DNA from: Comamonadaceae bacterium | GTDB lineage: Bacteria; Pseudomonadota; Gammaproteobacteria; Burkholderiales; Burkholderiaceae_C | Assembly: GCA_947374485.1 (NCBI GenBank) | Contig: CANCCF010000052.1 | Span: 1 to 23,481 of the forward strand | Direction: 5' to 3' | Length of the DNA: 23,481 bases | Shown: positions 7,559 to 14,721 of the stretch, piece by piece | How the letters are laid out: the number at the start of each line of letters is the position of its first letter | Position numbering within the stretch: position 1 is the stretch's first letter | Position numbers and translations under genes: made by a program | The notes under the pieces: model-generated | What the model saw: only the letters and a program-made list of their open reading frames with translations | Databases searched by the model: none | Told to the model about the DNA's origin: nothing

Positions 7559-8203
7559 TTACCCGAGCATGAGGGCCAAGCTGGTGTCCAGGTGTTCAGA
7601 GGGCAGGCGCTTGAAGCCCGAGCGCACAAAGCGCTGCAGCCGCCCGGCAACAAAGGCCGTGAGCACCGCGGCGCGCACCTGTGCGTCGATGGTGGGCGTG
7701 AGCGCGTCAGGCGCTGCATGGGCGCGCAGGCATTGCTTGAGGGTGGCTTCGATCTTGTCGAAAAACTGGTTCATGCGCTGCTGCAGGCGCTCGTTCTCGA
7801 ACACCAACGCGTCACCCACCATGACACGGGCCATGCCCGGGTTGCGTTCGGCAAACTGCACCAACATGCCGATGATGATGGCGCTTTGGCGCTCACCGGC
7901 ACCTGCGCCCTGCGGCTGCTCGCGCTCGACAATCTGGTTGGCCAGTGTGAAGACCGATTGCTCGATGAATTCGATCAGGCCCTCAAACATCTGGGCCTTG
8001 CTGGCGAAGTGGCGGTACAGGGCGGCTTCACTTACCTCCAGGCGCGCCGCCAATGCGGCAGTGGTGATGCGCTCGCCTGCGGGTTGCTCCAGCATGGCGG
8101 CCAGGGTTTGCAGGATCTGGATGCGGCGCTCGCCCGGCTTGGGTCGCTTGCGCGCGGTCGCAATGGTGGCGTCTGGCATGGTGTGCGAGGGTTGTTGATT
8201 CAT
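7559..8203 (-). CDS. slmA: Nucleoid occlusion factor SlmA
   Basis: SlmA is a TetR-fold protein that binds specific chromosomal sites and, when DNA-bound, disrupts FtsZ assembly over the nucleoid. From the ATG at 8203 the protein has 214 residues, close to E. coli SlmA (198). The helix-turn-helix (about 46-67) has RITTAALAARLEVSEAALYR, followed by FASKAQMFEGLIEFIE, both very near the E. coli sequence. FERNPG-like AERNPGMARV and the FVRSGFKRLPS end also match. I chose this ATG because it overlaps the sensor kinase stop (ATGA) and leads into the family's usual N-terminus; the frame opens 11 codons earlier without conserved sequence. It is the last gene of the argB operon. The family's cell-division role comes from enterobacteria and is inferred here. 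Confidence 0.88.
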   Translation of the reverse strand: MNQQPSHTMPDATIATARKRPKPGERRIQILQTLAAMLEQPAGERITTAALAARLEVSEAALYRHFASKAQMFEGLIEFIEQSVFTLANQIVEREQPQGAGAGERQSAIIIGMLVQFAERNPGMARVMVGDALVFENERLQQRMNQFFDKIEATLKQCLRAHAAPDALTPTIDAQVRAAVLTAFVAGRLQRFVRSGFKRLPSEHLDTSLALMLG

Positions 8204-9621
8204 TCTCGCACAGGCTCCAGCAGCAGGGTGCAGCACAGGCCGTGGCCGCTTGCGCCCGTGCCGATGTGCAACTGGCTGTGGTGCACCCGGGCAATTTCAT
8301 CGGCGATGGCCAGGCCCAGGCCATTGCCCTCGCCAGGTGAGCCGGGCAGGCGGTAAAACCGCTCCAGCATGCGCGGGCGCTCCTGCGCTGGCACACCGGG
8401 GCCGTTGTCTTCCACTTCCACAAAGGCCTGTTGGGCACCGGTGCCTTGCGCATTGCGCAGGCCGCAGCGCAGCGTGACATGGCCGCCTGCGGGTGTGTAG
8501 CGGATGGCGTTGTCCAACAGGTTGGCCAGCAGCTCGCGCAGCAGCCAGGCATAGCCACTGGCCTGCACCGCGGCGGCCTCCAAACCCAGGTCCAGGTGCT
8601 TGGCAGCGGCCGCATCCAGAAACTCCTCCAGCACCTGTTCGCACAGCACCTTCAGGTCCACCGCCTGCGCGGGCTCGGGCTGGCTGCTGCGCGCGTCGGC
8701 GCGGGAGAGTGCCAGCAGTTGCGTGGCCAGTTGCGAGGTGCGGCGGGTGGCATCGCGCAGCTTGCGGATCTGGTCAGCGCGCAGGGTGACGGTGTCGGCA
8801 TCCGTCAGGGCCCAGGCCTCCACCTGTGCCTGCAAACCCGCCAGCGGGGTGCGCAACTGGTGCGCTGCATCCGCCACAAAACGGCGCTGGCTCTCGGCCT
8901 GCGCATTGACCAGCGCAAACAGGCGGTTGAGGGACTGCACCAGCGGGCGCACCTCGTCGGGCGATCCTGTGGCATCCAGGGGCGTGAGGTCGCGCGGGGA
9001 ACGGCCCTCGACGGCATCCTTGATGGCCAGCAACGGGCGCAAGGCGCGACGCACCGCCCAATTGACAGCAAACGCGGCACCCACGGCCAGCAGCAGGTTG
9101 GGCAACACCACCCGGAACCACAGGCGGCGCAGCCACTGCGTGCGCACGCTGGCACCGTCGGCCAGGCGCACCGTCAGCTCACCGGGCGAGCCGATGATGC
9201 GCTGACTGACGATGCGGTACACCACGCCGTTGTACTCCTGGCTGGAGAATTCGGGCTCGTAGGTGTTGGGTGGATAGTCGCCCAGCCAGGGCTCACCCAG
9301 CAGCACCTTGCCGTCGGCATTGAGCACGGCAAAGGCTGCACGCCCTTTGCGCGTTGCCAGAAATTCGTCGATCTCGGTGGCCATGCGCAGGCCCGGCATC
9401 TCCGGTGGCCAGGCGCCGCGGGCCTGGATCGAGTCTGCCAAAAGCGGCACCAGCGTCAGCAATTGCCGGTCTTGCTGGATGGCCGTGGTGTCGGCCAGGC
9501 GGTAATCAAACCAGGTGTTGAGTGCAGCCAGCAGAAGCAGCGGCACCAACAGCAGCAGCAACAGGCGCTGTTGCAGGCCGGGGCCACGGTGGCTGGCCCC
9601 GATGGGTGCCGTGGCAGTCAA
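8200..9621 (-). CDS. TctE-type sensor histidine kinase
   Basis: This membrane kinase of about 473 residues is the partner of the response regulator gene immediately upstream. A first membrane segment (about 19-35) is followed by a periplasmic region of about 130 residues and a second segment at about 171-188. The H-box FVADAAHQLRTPL carries the phospho-accepting His254. The N-box LLANLLDNAIRY, G1 DNGPGVP and G2 GEGNGLGLA are intact. The N-terminal half resembles the 2CSK_N domain of TctE/QseC-type kinases. No ATG fits: the only sensible start is TTG at 9621, which overlaps the regulator's stop (TTGA), so translation is probably coupled. Longer upstream readings would run inside the regulator gene. 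The stop overlaps slmA's ATG. The signal sensed is unknown, and no tricarboxylate transporter genes are nearby. Confidence 0.88.
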   Translation of the reverse strand: MTATAPIGASHRGPGLQQRLLLLLLVPLLLLAALNTWFDYRLADTTAIQQDRQLLTLVPLLADSIQARGAWPPEMPGLRMATEIDEFLATRKGRAAFAVLNADGKVLLGEPWLGDYPPNTYEPEFSSQEYNGVVYRIVSQRIIGSPGELTVRLADGASVRTQWLRRLWFRVVLPNLLLAVGAAFAVNWAVRRALRPLLAIKDAVEGRSPRDLTPLDATGSPDEVRPLVQSLNRLFALVNAQAESQRRFVADAAHQLRTPLAGLQAQVEAWALTDADTVTLRADQIRKLRDATRRTSQLATQLLALSRADARSSQPEPAQAVDLKVLCEQVLEEFLDAAAAKHLDLGLEAAAVQASGYAWLLRELLANLLDNAIRYTPAGGHVTLRCGLRNAQGTGAQQAFVEVEDNGPGVPAQERPRMLERFYRLPGSPGEGNGLGLAIADEIARVHHSQLHIGTGASGHGLCCTLLLEPVRE

Positions 9622-10331
9622 TCGGCGCCCACCTGCTCCAGCCGGTAACCAAACCCGCGGATGGAACGCAGCGCAATGCCATGCGGCTCGAGCTTGGCAC
9701 GCAGGCGCGAGATGTAGACCTCCACTGCGTTGGGGGTGATCTCTTTGTCCCAGCCGGTGAGGGCCTGCAGCAGCTTGTCTTTGTTGGCGGGCTTGGGGGC
9801 TTGCAGCATCAGGTATTCCATCACCGTCCACTCGCGTGGGCCCAGCTCCAGCGGCAGCCTGTTGTTGCCAGGCGCGCCCTGTGCTTCAGGGGGCGGCAAG
9901 TGCACGGTGGCCTGGCGCAGCGCCATGTCCAGCTCCAAAGCACCAAAGCGCAGCACGGCCGAGGTGGCGGCTTGCGAGCGGCGCAGCAGGGCACGCAAAC
10001 GTGCCAGCAACTCAGGCAGCTCAAAGGGCTTGACCATGTAGTCATCAGCGCCCTGGTCCAGGCCTTGCACGCGGTCTTGCAGGGCGTCGCGGGCGGTGAG
10101 TATCAGCACCGGCATGGTATGGCCCTGGGCGCGCAGGGCCTGGGTCAGCGCCAGGCCGTCCATGGCTTGCAGGCCAATGTCGACAACGGCAATGTCAAAG
10201 GCATCCACCTGTGTGACCTCCAGCGCCCGCTCGGCGCTGCCCACCCAGTCCACCGCGTAACCGGCATTGGACAGGCCCAGCTTGATGCCGCTGGCGACCA
10301 GCACGTCGTCTTCGACCAGCAGCAGTCTCAT
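9618..10331 (-). CDS. OmpR/TctD-type response regulator
   Basis: This 237-residue DNA-binding response regulator has a receiver domain (1-115) with acidic pocket Glu7-Asp8-Asp9, phospho-acceptor Asp51 in VVDIGL, Thr79 and Lys101 in MVKPF. A winged-helix output domain follows (about 130-235), ending in VEVYISRLRAKLEPHGIALRSIRGFGYRL, typical of the OmpR/PhoB class. It pairs with the kinase downstream. Its ATG overlaps the argB stop (ATGA), and its own stop overlaps the kinase TTG. It is about 15 residues longer than typical TctD/QseB regulators because of an insertion around 135-155 between the domains (PPPEAQGAPGNNR). Target genes are unknown. Confidence 0.93.
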   Translation of the reverse strand: MRLLLVEDDVLVASGIKLGLSNAGYAVDWVGSAERALEVTQVDAFDIAVVDIGLQAMDGLALTQALRAQGHTMPVLILTARDALQDRVQGLDQGADDYMVKPFELPELLARLRALLRRSQAATSAVLRFGALELDMALRQATVHLPPPEAQGAPGNNRLPLELGPREWTVMEYLMLQAPKPANKDKLLQALTGWDKEITPNAVEVYISRLRAKLEPHGIALRSIRGFGYRLEQVGAD

Positions 10332-11224
10332 TCAGAGCGGATCATGGTGCCGAAGGCCTGCGCGGTCAGGATTTCGAGCAGCAGCACGTGCGGCACGCGG
10401 CCATCAATGATGTGCACCGAGTTGACGCCGCTTTTGGCTGCGTCCAGAGCCCCGGCAATCTTGGGCAGCATGCCGCCCGAGATGGTGCCGTCGGCAAACA
10501 GCGCGTCGATGCGCGCGGCCGTGAGGTCGGTGAGCAACTGGCCCTCTTTGTCGAGCACGCCGCTGATGTTGGTGAGCATCATCAGCTTCTCGGCCTGCAG
10601 CACGGTGGCGAGCCGGGCCGCCACCACGTCGGCGTTGATGTTGTAGCTCTCGTTGTTCTCGCCAAAGCCGATGGGGCTGATGACAGGGATGAAGGCGTCG
10701 TCCTGCAGGGCTTTGACGACACTGGCGTCCACGCTGACGATGTCCCCCACCTGGCCAATGTCGTGCACCAGGCTGGGGTCGGTGTTGTCCTGCAGCCTGA
10801 GCTTTTGCGCGCGGATCATGGCGCCGTCGCGCCCGGTCAGGCCCACGGCCTTGCCACCGGCCTGGTTGATCAGGCCCACGATGTCTTGCTGCACCTCGCC
10901 GCCCAGCACCCACTCCACCACTTCCATGGTGGGCGCGTCAGTGACGCGCATGCCCTGGATGAATTCGCCCTTCATCCCTAGGCGCTTCAAAGCCTGCTCA
11001 ATCTGCGGGCCGCCGCCATGCACCACCACCGGGTTGATGCCCACCAGCTTCAAGAGCACCACGTCTTCGGCAAAGGCCTTTTGCAGCGCCGGGTCGGTCA
11101 TGGCGTTGCCACCGTATTTGATGACCATGGTCTTGCCATGGAACTTGCGGATGTAGGGCAGTGCCTGGGCCAGGATGTCGGCTTGGTCGGCGGTGGCGAG
11201 GGGGGAAGGGGTGGGTTGTGTCAT
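10328..11224 (-). CDS. argB: Acetylglutamate kinase
   Basis: ArgB phosphorylates N-acetyl-L-glutamate with ATP, the second step of arginine synthesis, in the cytosol. The 298 residues match the family. Motifs are the lysine-glycine ATP loop IKYGGNAM at 35-42, VVHGGGPQI at 67-75, SYNINADVVAA in the acetylglutamate-binding region, and PKIAGALDAAKSGV near the end. The frame is open for another 41 codons upstream, but that part has no family sequence and lies over the HEPN fragment in another frame. The ATG at 11224 gives the normal N-terminus, with a weak AGGC-type ribosome site. It begins one base after the HEPN fragment's stop and ends overlapping the response regulator start. Polar or stress-linked expression from the toxin-antitoxin genes upstream is possible; its own promoter is not evident. 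Confidence 0.96.
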   Translation of the reverse strand: MTQPTPSPLATADQADILAQALPYIRKFHGKTMVIKYGGNAMTDPALQKAFAEDVVLLKLVGINPVVVHGGGPQIEQALKRLGMKGEFIQGMRVTDAPTMEVVEWVLGGEVQQDIVGLINQAGGKAVGLTGRDGAMIRAQKLRLQDNTDPSLVHDIGQVGDIVSVDASVVKALQDDAFIPVISPIGFGENNESYNINADVVAARLATVLQAEKLMMLTNISGVLDKEGQLLTDLTAARIDALFADGTISGGMLPKIAGALDAAKSGVNSVHIIDGRVPHVLLLEILTAQAFGTMIRSE

Positions 11225-11225
11225 G

Positions 11226-11390
11226 TCAGATTGCCTGAATTTTCTGGTTGAATTTTTCGACCACCACCAGCAACTGCCTTGCTGCCTGGGTGGCGACCTG
11301 CAGGCGCTCGAAGCGCTCGGTCGGGTTATCTGGGTACTCATGGGCAAACTGGTTGCGCACTTGCCGCAGGGCGAGCTGTGTGATTTTCAT
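11226..11390 (-). pseudogene. C-terminal HEPN (HepT-like) toxin fragment
   Basis: This is a 54-residue open frame. Residues 12-19 read RNQFAHEY, exactly the RX4HXY motif of HepT toxins in type VII HEPN/MNT systems. There Arg and His form the RNase site and the Tyr is AMPylated by the MNT antitoxin. Full HepT proteins have about 110-140 residues with this motif near the last third, so roughly 80-90 N-terminal residues are missing. Upstream in the same frame, 16 codons past the ATG bring no HEPN-like sequence before a TGA, so a simple frameshift does not explain the loss. The ATG overlaps the nucleotidyltransferase stop (ATGA) as in an intact pair. argB starts one base after its stop. A truncated remnant is most likely; a real mini-protein kept for coupling to argB is possible. 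Confidence 0.65.
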
Positions 11391-11689
11391 AGCAGTTGGA
11401 TGCCGGTGGCATGTGCCACTGAAACAATGGGGCGCGCGTCACCCGGTTGCTCTATGACGAGGTCTATTTTGCGTTCGCCAAGCGTGCGTTCCAACAGGGT
11501 CAGCATACGTATTTTTTTGGCAAAAGGCTCAGCAGCTGCCAACGCTTGTGGCCGCACCAGCAGGTCGATATCACCACCCTTTTTGCTGTCGTCCACGCGT
11601 GAGCCGAACAGCCACACGGCCGCGCCATCACCAAAGGTGTGGGCTGCGGCTTGGCGTATGGCCTGGACTTGATCAGCGGTTAGGCGCAT
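11387..11689 (-). CDS. MntA-type minimal nucleotidyltransferase (antitoxin of a HEPN/MNT pair)
   Basis: This 100-residue protein has the minimal nucleotidyltransferase fold. Gly29-Ser30 is followed by Asp40 and Asp42 (GSRVDDSKKGGDID), with a third acidic residue, Asp76, in RKIDLVIE. These are the metal-binding residues of MNT domains. In characterised HepT/MntA systems the MNT protein AMPylates a tyrosine in the HEPN toxin to silence it. All catalytic residues are kept here although the toxin partner appears truncated. The ATG at 11689 begins the conserved part; no Shine-Dalgarno is evident. The MazF-like gene ends 16 bases before it. Without a full toxin, it could be a relic, a protector against HEPN toxins elsewhere, or acting on something else. 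Confidence 0.85.
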   Translation of the reverse strand: MRLTADQVQAIRQAAAHTFGDGAAVWLFGSRVDDSKKGGDIDLLVRPQALAAAEPFAKKIRMLTLLERTLGERKIDLVIEQPGDARPIVSVAHATGIQLL

Positions 11690-11705
11690 AAGAATTACAT
11701 GAACA

Positions 11706-12032
11706 TCACTTTGCGATCCCCAAATAGAGTGCCAGGCAGCGCTCGACTTCCAGCATCCCTTCGGCATCCAAGTGACCAAAGGCTGGCCCTAGTTTGTCCC
11801 GCTTTACGGTCATGGCCTTGTCCACCATGACCTGCGAAGGTTTCTGCAAACCATTTGCGACATTGGGTTGGACGGTGATACGCAGCAGCGGTGCAGCAAC
11901 CAGTGTGCCCGTCACCGGCAACACGGTAACGGTTGCGTGCTGTCTGAACGCATCCGCCTGCATGATCAAAGCAGGCCTCGGTTTGCCAAAATCGCCCTGC
12001 ATGGCAATGGTCACCAAATCACCGCGCATCAC
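11706..12032 (-). CDS. MazF/PemK-family endoribonuclease toxin
   Basis: This 108-residue protein has the MazF/PemK layout: RGDLVTIAMQGDFGKPRPALIMQ near 3-25 with conserved Arg19, VTVLPVTG near 35-42, and a C-terminal PSQVMVDKAMTVKRDKLGPAFG near 65-86. Known members cut mRNA at short sequences to stop growth, and the cleavage site cannot be predicted here. It starts at GTG (12032), giving a 4-base overlap with the antitoxin stop, or at the next codon ATG (12029), giving a TGATG junction. Both imply coupling. All hallmark segments are present, so it should be functional. It is followed by the MNT gene, an unusual neighbour. Confidence 0.88.
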   Translation of the reverse strand: MMRGDLVTIAMQGDFGKPRPALIMQADAFRQHATVTVLPVTGTLVAAPLLRITVQPNVANGLQKPSQVMVDKAMTVKRDKLGPAFGHLDAEGMLEVERCLALYLGIAK

Positions 12033-12253
12033 GCCGTCCAGCCGTCCACGTCTTCCAGTGCCTCATCCATGAAGCACATCATGTCGGCGTCGGCCAAGTC
12101 AGCTTGAGCCACAAGGCGGCTCTGGCGCACGCACTCTGCTGCGAAGTTGGGCAGTCGCGTGTCTGGCACCCAAATTTGCACCGGGCGCAAACCTGCTTCT
12201 CGCAGCGCATCGCGGTGCTTCTGAACGCGTTCATTCACGTGGATCCTTGCCAT
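12029..12253 (-). CDS. MazE-like antitoxin (DUF3018 family)
   Basis: This 74-residue protein matches the DUF3018 antitoxin family, with RVQKHRDALREAGLRPVQIWVPDTR near 9-33 and an acidic C-terminal tail (DADMMCFMDEALEDVDGW). The N-terminal part is the DNA-binding region in this group, and the acidic tail should wrap the toxin. It precedes the toxin, the usual order for autoregulated pairs. The ATG at 12253 has GGAG 9 bases upstream. A near-palindrome and a -10-like element lie directly ahead, overlapping the end of the polysaccharide gene. Labile antitoxins of this kind usually repress their own promoter, which is inferred here. Confidence 0.87.
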   Translation of the reverse strand: MARIHVNERVQKHRDALREAGLRPVQIWVPDTRLPNFAAECVRQSRLVAQADLADADMMCFMDEALEDVDGWTA

Positions 12254-12270
12254 CGCATCACACTCCGGTT

Positions 12271-12289
12271 TGTTACATGCAACATTCTA
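12271..12289 (-). promoter_or_regulatory. Candidate toxin-antitoxin promoter and operator
   Basis: On the minus strand TAGAAT (12284-12289) is a -10 candidate whose first three bases are the stop codon of the upstream dehydratase gene. Next to it lies TGTTGCATGTAACA (12271-12284), a 14-base near-palindrome that matches its reverse complement at 12 of 14 positions. It would cover the expected transcription start. A -35 is weak (TGTGCA, 16-base spacer). Position and symmetry fit autoregulation by the antitoxin. Confidence 0.45.
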
Positions 12290-14146
12290 AAGCGAATGAT
12301 ACCCTTGCACATGCCGCATGAACACAGCCTTGATGCCCTGCGCGTCCCCTTGGTCGGCAGCGGCCTGCAGCACCCCTAATTCGGCTTGCAGCGCAGCCCA
12401 TGGCAAATAGGGCTCGCGTGCCTTCATGATGCGCGGGTGCTCTGTGGGCTCGGGGTTGTCGCCAATCAGCAGCTCTTCATAGAGCTTTTCTCCCGGGCGC
12501 AGGCCGGTAATGGCAATCTCGATGTCGCCCTGCGGGTCGGTTGGCGTGCGCTCGCTCAGGCCCGAGAGGTGCAGCATGCGCCGCGCCAGGTCGATGATCT
12601 TGATGGGTTGGCCCATGTCGAGCACAAACACGTCGCCGCCCTGCCCCATGGCACCGGCCTGCAGCACCAGTTGCGCGGCTTCGGGGATGGTCATGAAGTA
12701 GCGCGTGACCTCGGCGTCGGTCACCGTGAGCGGCCCGCCGGAGGCCAGCTGTTTGCGAAACAGCGGCACCACGCTGCCGCTGGACCCCAACACATTGCCA
12801 AAGCGCACCATGGAGAACAGGGTTTGCGGATGCGCTTGGGCAAAGGCCTGCAGCACCAGCTCGGCCATGCGTTTGGTGGCGCCCATCACATTGGTGGGGC
12901 GCACGGCCTTGTCGGTGCTGATGAGCACAAAGCGGTGCACGCCTGCGCTGACTGCCGCCTGCGCCATGTGCAAGGTGCCAAACACGTTGTTGCGCACGCC
13001 CTCGCCCGGGTTGTCTTCCACCATGGGCACGTGTTTGTAGGCCGCGGCGTGGTAGACCGTAGCGGGCTTGTAGCTGGTGAGGATGGCCTGCAGGCGTTCG
13101 GGGTTGGAGACACTGGCCAACAGAGGCACCAGCTCCACTTGCAGGCTGTCAGCAATGCACAGGGCCTGCAGTTCCTGGTGGATGGAATACAGGCCAAATT
13201 CGCTGTGGTCGAGCAGCAGCAACTGCCGCGGCCTTTGCTGCACGATCTGGCGTGTGAGCTCGCTGCCGATGCTGCCACCCGCGCCGCTGACCAGCACCAC
13301 CTGCCCGGCCAGGTCACGCGCCAGCAAGTCGGTGCGCGGGGGCACCGGCTCGCGGCCCAGCAGGTCTTCGATGTCGAGCTCGCGGAAGTCTTGCACCGTC
13401 ACCTTGCCAGAGGTCAGGTCCGCCAGGCTGGGCAGGGAGCGCACATGGACGGGCAGGCTCTCCAACGAGTGGATGATCTGGTTGCGGCGCTCGCGGGTGG
13501 CGCTGGGCATGGCCAGCAGGATGTCGGTGATGGCGTGGCGCGGCACCAGGGCCAACAGCTGTGCCGAAGAAAAAATTGGCAGCCCGTTGATGCTGCGCCC
13601 GACCATGGACGCATCGTCATCCACATAGCCAATGACCTTGAGCTGGCCGGATATCTGCAAGGCCGAGGCCGTTTGCGCGCCAGCGGTGCCCGCGCCATAA
13701 ATCAGCAGCCGGCCGGTGTGGCCAGAGCCCAGCAAGGGAATGCCCGCCAGCCAGAAGCGCGCCATGGCGCGGCTCAGGCCCACCAGCATCAGGAAGATCA
13801 GCGGTTGCAGCACACCCAGGGTGCGCGGCACGCCGTTCCAGCGCTGCCACAGCAAGATGCCGGTGAGCAGCACGCTGTACAACACCACCGCCTTGGCGGT
13901 CGCATTCAGTGCGGCCTGGCCCGTGTAGCGGAAGATGGCGCGGTACAAACCAAAGCGCACGAAGATGGGAATGGCCAGCGCGGGCGCCACCGCATACACC
14001 CACCACTGGGCGTCTAACGGGCGGGCCCAGACATCCAGGCGCAGGCCAAAGGCCAGCCAGGTGGCCAGCAGGGCCAGGGCGATGTCGAGCAGCACCACGG
14101 TGAACTGCTTCACCAAGCGCGGCCAAGTCAGGATTCTTTGGTTCAT
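12287..14146 (-). CDS. Membrane nucleotide-sugar 4,6-dehydratase (WbpM/CapD/PglF family)
   Basis: This 619-residue enzyme of the FlaA1/WbpM family likely converts UDP-GlcNAc to UDP-4-keto-6-deoxy-GlcNAc. The N-terminus has about four hydrophobic segments (roughly 15-35, 48-68, 83-101, 112-138) that anchor it in the inner membrane. A CoA-binding-like Rossmann domain follows (LIYGAGTAGAQT at 148-159), then the catalytic SDR domain with GAGGSIGSE at 288-296, STDK at 410-413 and Met421-xxx-Lys425. Met in place of the usual SDR Tyr is characteristic of this long family and not a defect. It is the last gene of the polysaccharide operon, 8 bases after the phosphoglycosyl transferase stop. A weak alternative is another member with a different HexNAc product. 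Confidence 0.93.
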   Translation of the reverse strand: MNQRILTWPRLVKQFTVVLLDIALALLATWLAFGLRLDVWARPLDAQWWVYAVAPALAIPIFVRFGLYRAIFRYTGQAALNATAKAVVLYSVLLTGILLWQRWNGVPRTLGVLQPLIFLMLVGLSRAMARFWLAGIPLLGSGHTGRLLIYGAGTAGAQTASALQISGQLKVIGYVDDDASMVGRSINGLPIFSSAQLLALVPRHAITDILLAMPSATRERRNQIIHSLESLPVHVRSLPSLADLTSGKVTVQDFRELDIEDLLGREPVPPRTDLLARDLAGQVVLVSGAGGSIGSELTRQIVQQRPRQLLLLDHSEFGLYSIHQELQALCIADSLQVELVPLLASVSNPERLQAILTSYKPATVYHAAAYKHVPMVEDNPGEGVRNNVFGTLHMAQAAVSAGVHRFVLISTDKAVRPTNVMGATKRMAELVLQAFAQAHPQTLFSMVRFGNVLGSSGSVVPLFRKQLASGGPLTVTDAEVTRYFMTIPEAAQLVLQAGAMGQGGDVFVLDMGQPIKIIDLARRMLHLSGLSERTPTDPQGDIEIAITGLRPGEKLYEELLIGDNPEPTEHPRIMKAREPYLPWAALQAELGVLQAAADQGDAQGIKAVFMRHVQGYHSL

Positions 14147-14154
14147 CCGCTGGC

Positions 14155-14721
14155 CTAGTGCGTCACGTTGTCGCGCTTGAGGACCTTGACTGCGGTGAGC
14201 AGCAAAATCTTCAGGTCCAGGGCAAACGACTGCCGCTCCAGGTAGACGCGGTCCAGTGCCACTTTTTGCGGGATGGGAATTTCATCCCGGCCATTGATCT
14301 GTGCCCAGCCGGTCAGGCCGGGAATGAGCTGGTCCACACCCTGCACGGTGCGCAGGGCGATCAGGTCGGCCTGGTTGAACAGGGCCGGGCGCGGGCCCAC
14401 AAAACTCATGTCGCCCTTGACGATGTTCCACAGCTGCGGCAATTCGTCCAGACTGCTCTTGCGCAAGAAACCGCCGATGGGCGTCAGATAGCGTGCCGGG
14501 TCGGCCAGCAAGTGCGTGGCAACCGCCGGCGTGCCCGTGCGCATGCTGCGGAACTTGGGCATTTTGAAGATGCGGTTGTGTTGCCCCACACGATCGGACC
14601 AATAAAGGGCCGGGCCAGGGGACGTCAGGCGCACCAGCAGCGCCACCAGTGCGATGGGCACGAGCAGCGCAAGGGCCAGCAGCAGGGCTGCAAGCAGGTC
14701 AAAAATACGCTTGAGGGTCAT
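14155..14721 (-). CDS. PglC-like initiating phosphoglycosyl transferase
   Basis: This 188-residue bacterial sugar transferase moves a sugar-1-phosphate from a UDP-sugar to undecaprenyl phosphate, beginning a repeat unit at the inner face of the membrane. It has one N-terminal hydrophobic segment (about 5-30), which in PglC is a re-entrant helix. KMPKFRSM is at 53-60, the catalytic pair Asp92-Glu93 is in SLDELPQLWN, then GDMSFVGPRP at 103-112 and PGLTGWAQINGR at 134-145. The size is that of the minimal catalytic unit, without the extra membrane domain of WcaJ/WbaP. The ATG directly follows the SDR gene's stop. Between a dehydratase and a reductase-like SDR, its donor is probably UDP-QuiNAc, UDP-FucNAc or the keto-sugar itself. 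Confidence 0.93.
   Translation of the reverse strand: MTLKRIFDLLAALLLALALLVPIALVALLVRLTSPGPALYWSDRVGQHNRIFKMPKFRSMRTGTPAVATHLLADPARYLTPIGGFLRKSSLDELPQLWNIVKGDMSFVGPRPALFNQADLIALRTVQGVDQLIPGLTGWAQINGRDEIPIPQKVALDRVYLERQSFALDLKILLLTAVKVLKRDNVTH

Noticed and set aside
9520..9570. CAG-rich short repeat as a tandem repeat element
   Set aside because: On the coding strand it is the run of leucine codons in the kinase's first membrane segment.
9622..9831. A sensor kinase start 70 codons upstream, inside the response regulator gene
   Set aside because: The extra residues are the regulator's coding sequence read out of frame; the membrane segment and kinase begin after the TTG at 9621.
11225..11347. 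An argB start 41 codons further upstream in the same frame
   Set aside because: The extra sequence has no acetylglutamate kinase character and overlaps the HEPN fragment in another frame; the ATG at 11224 gives the normal family N-terminus.
418..14017. Long open frames on the plus strand, for example over 418-1692, 2150-4210, 5517-6890 and 12386-14017
   Set aside because: They lie opposite well-supported minus-strand genes in GC-rich sequence where antisense frames stay open by codon bias. Their translations are rich in His, Gln, Gly, Ala and Arg and show no recognisable domain.
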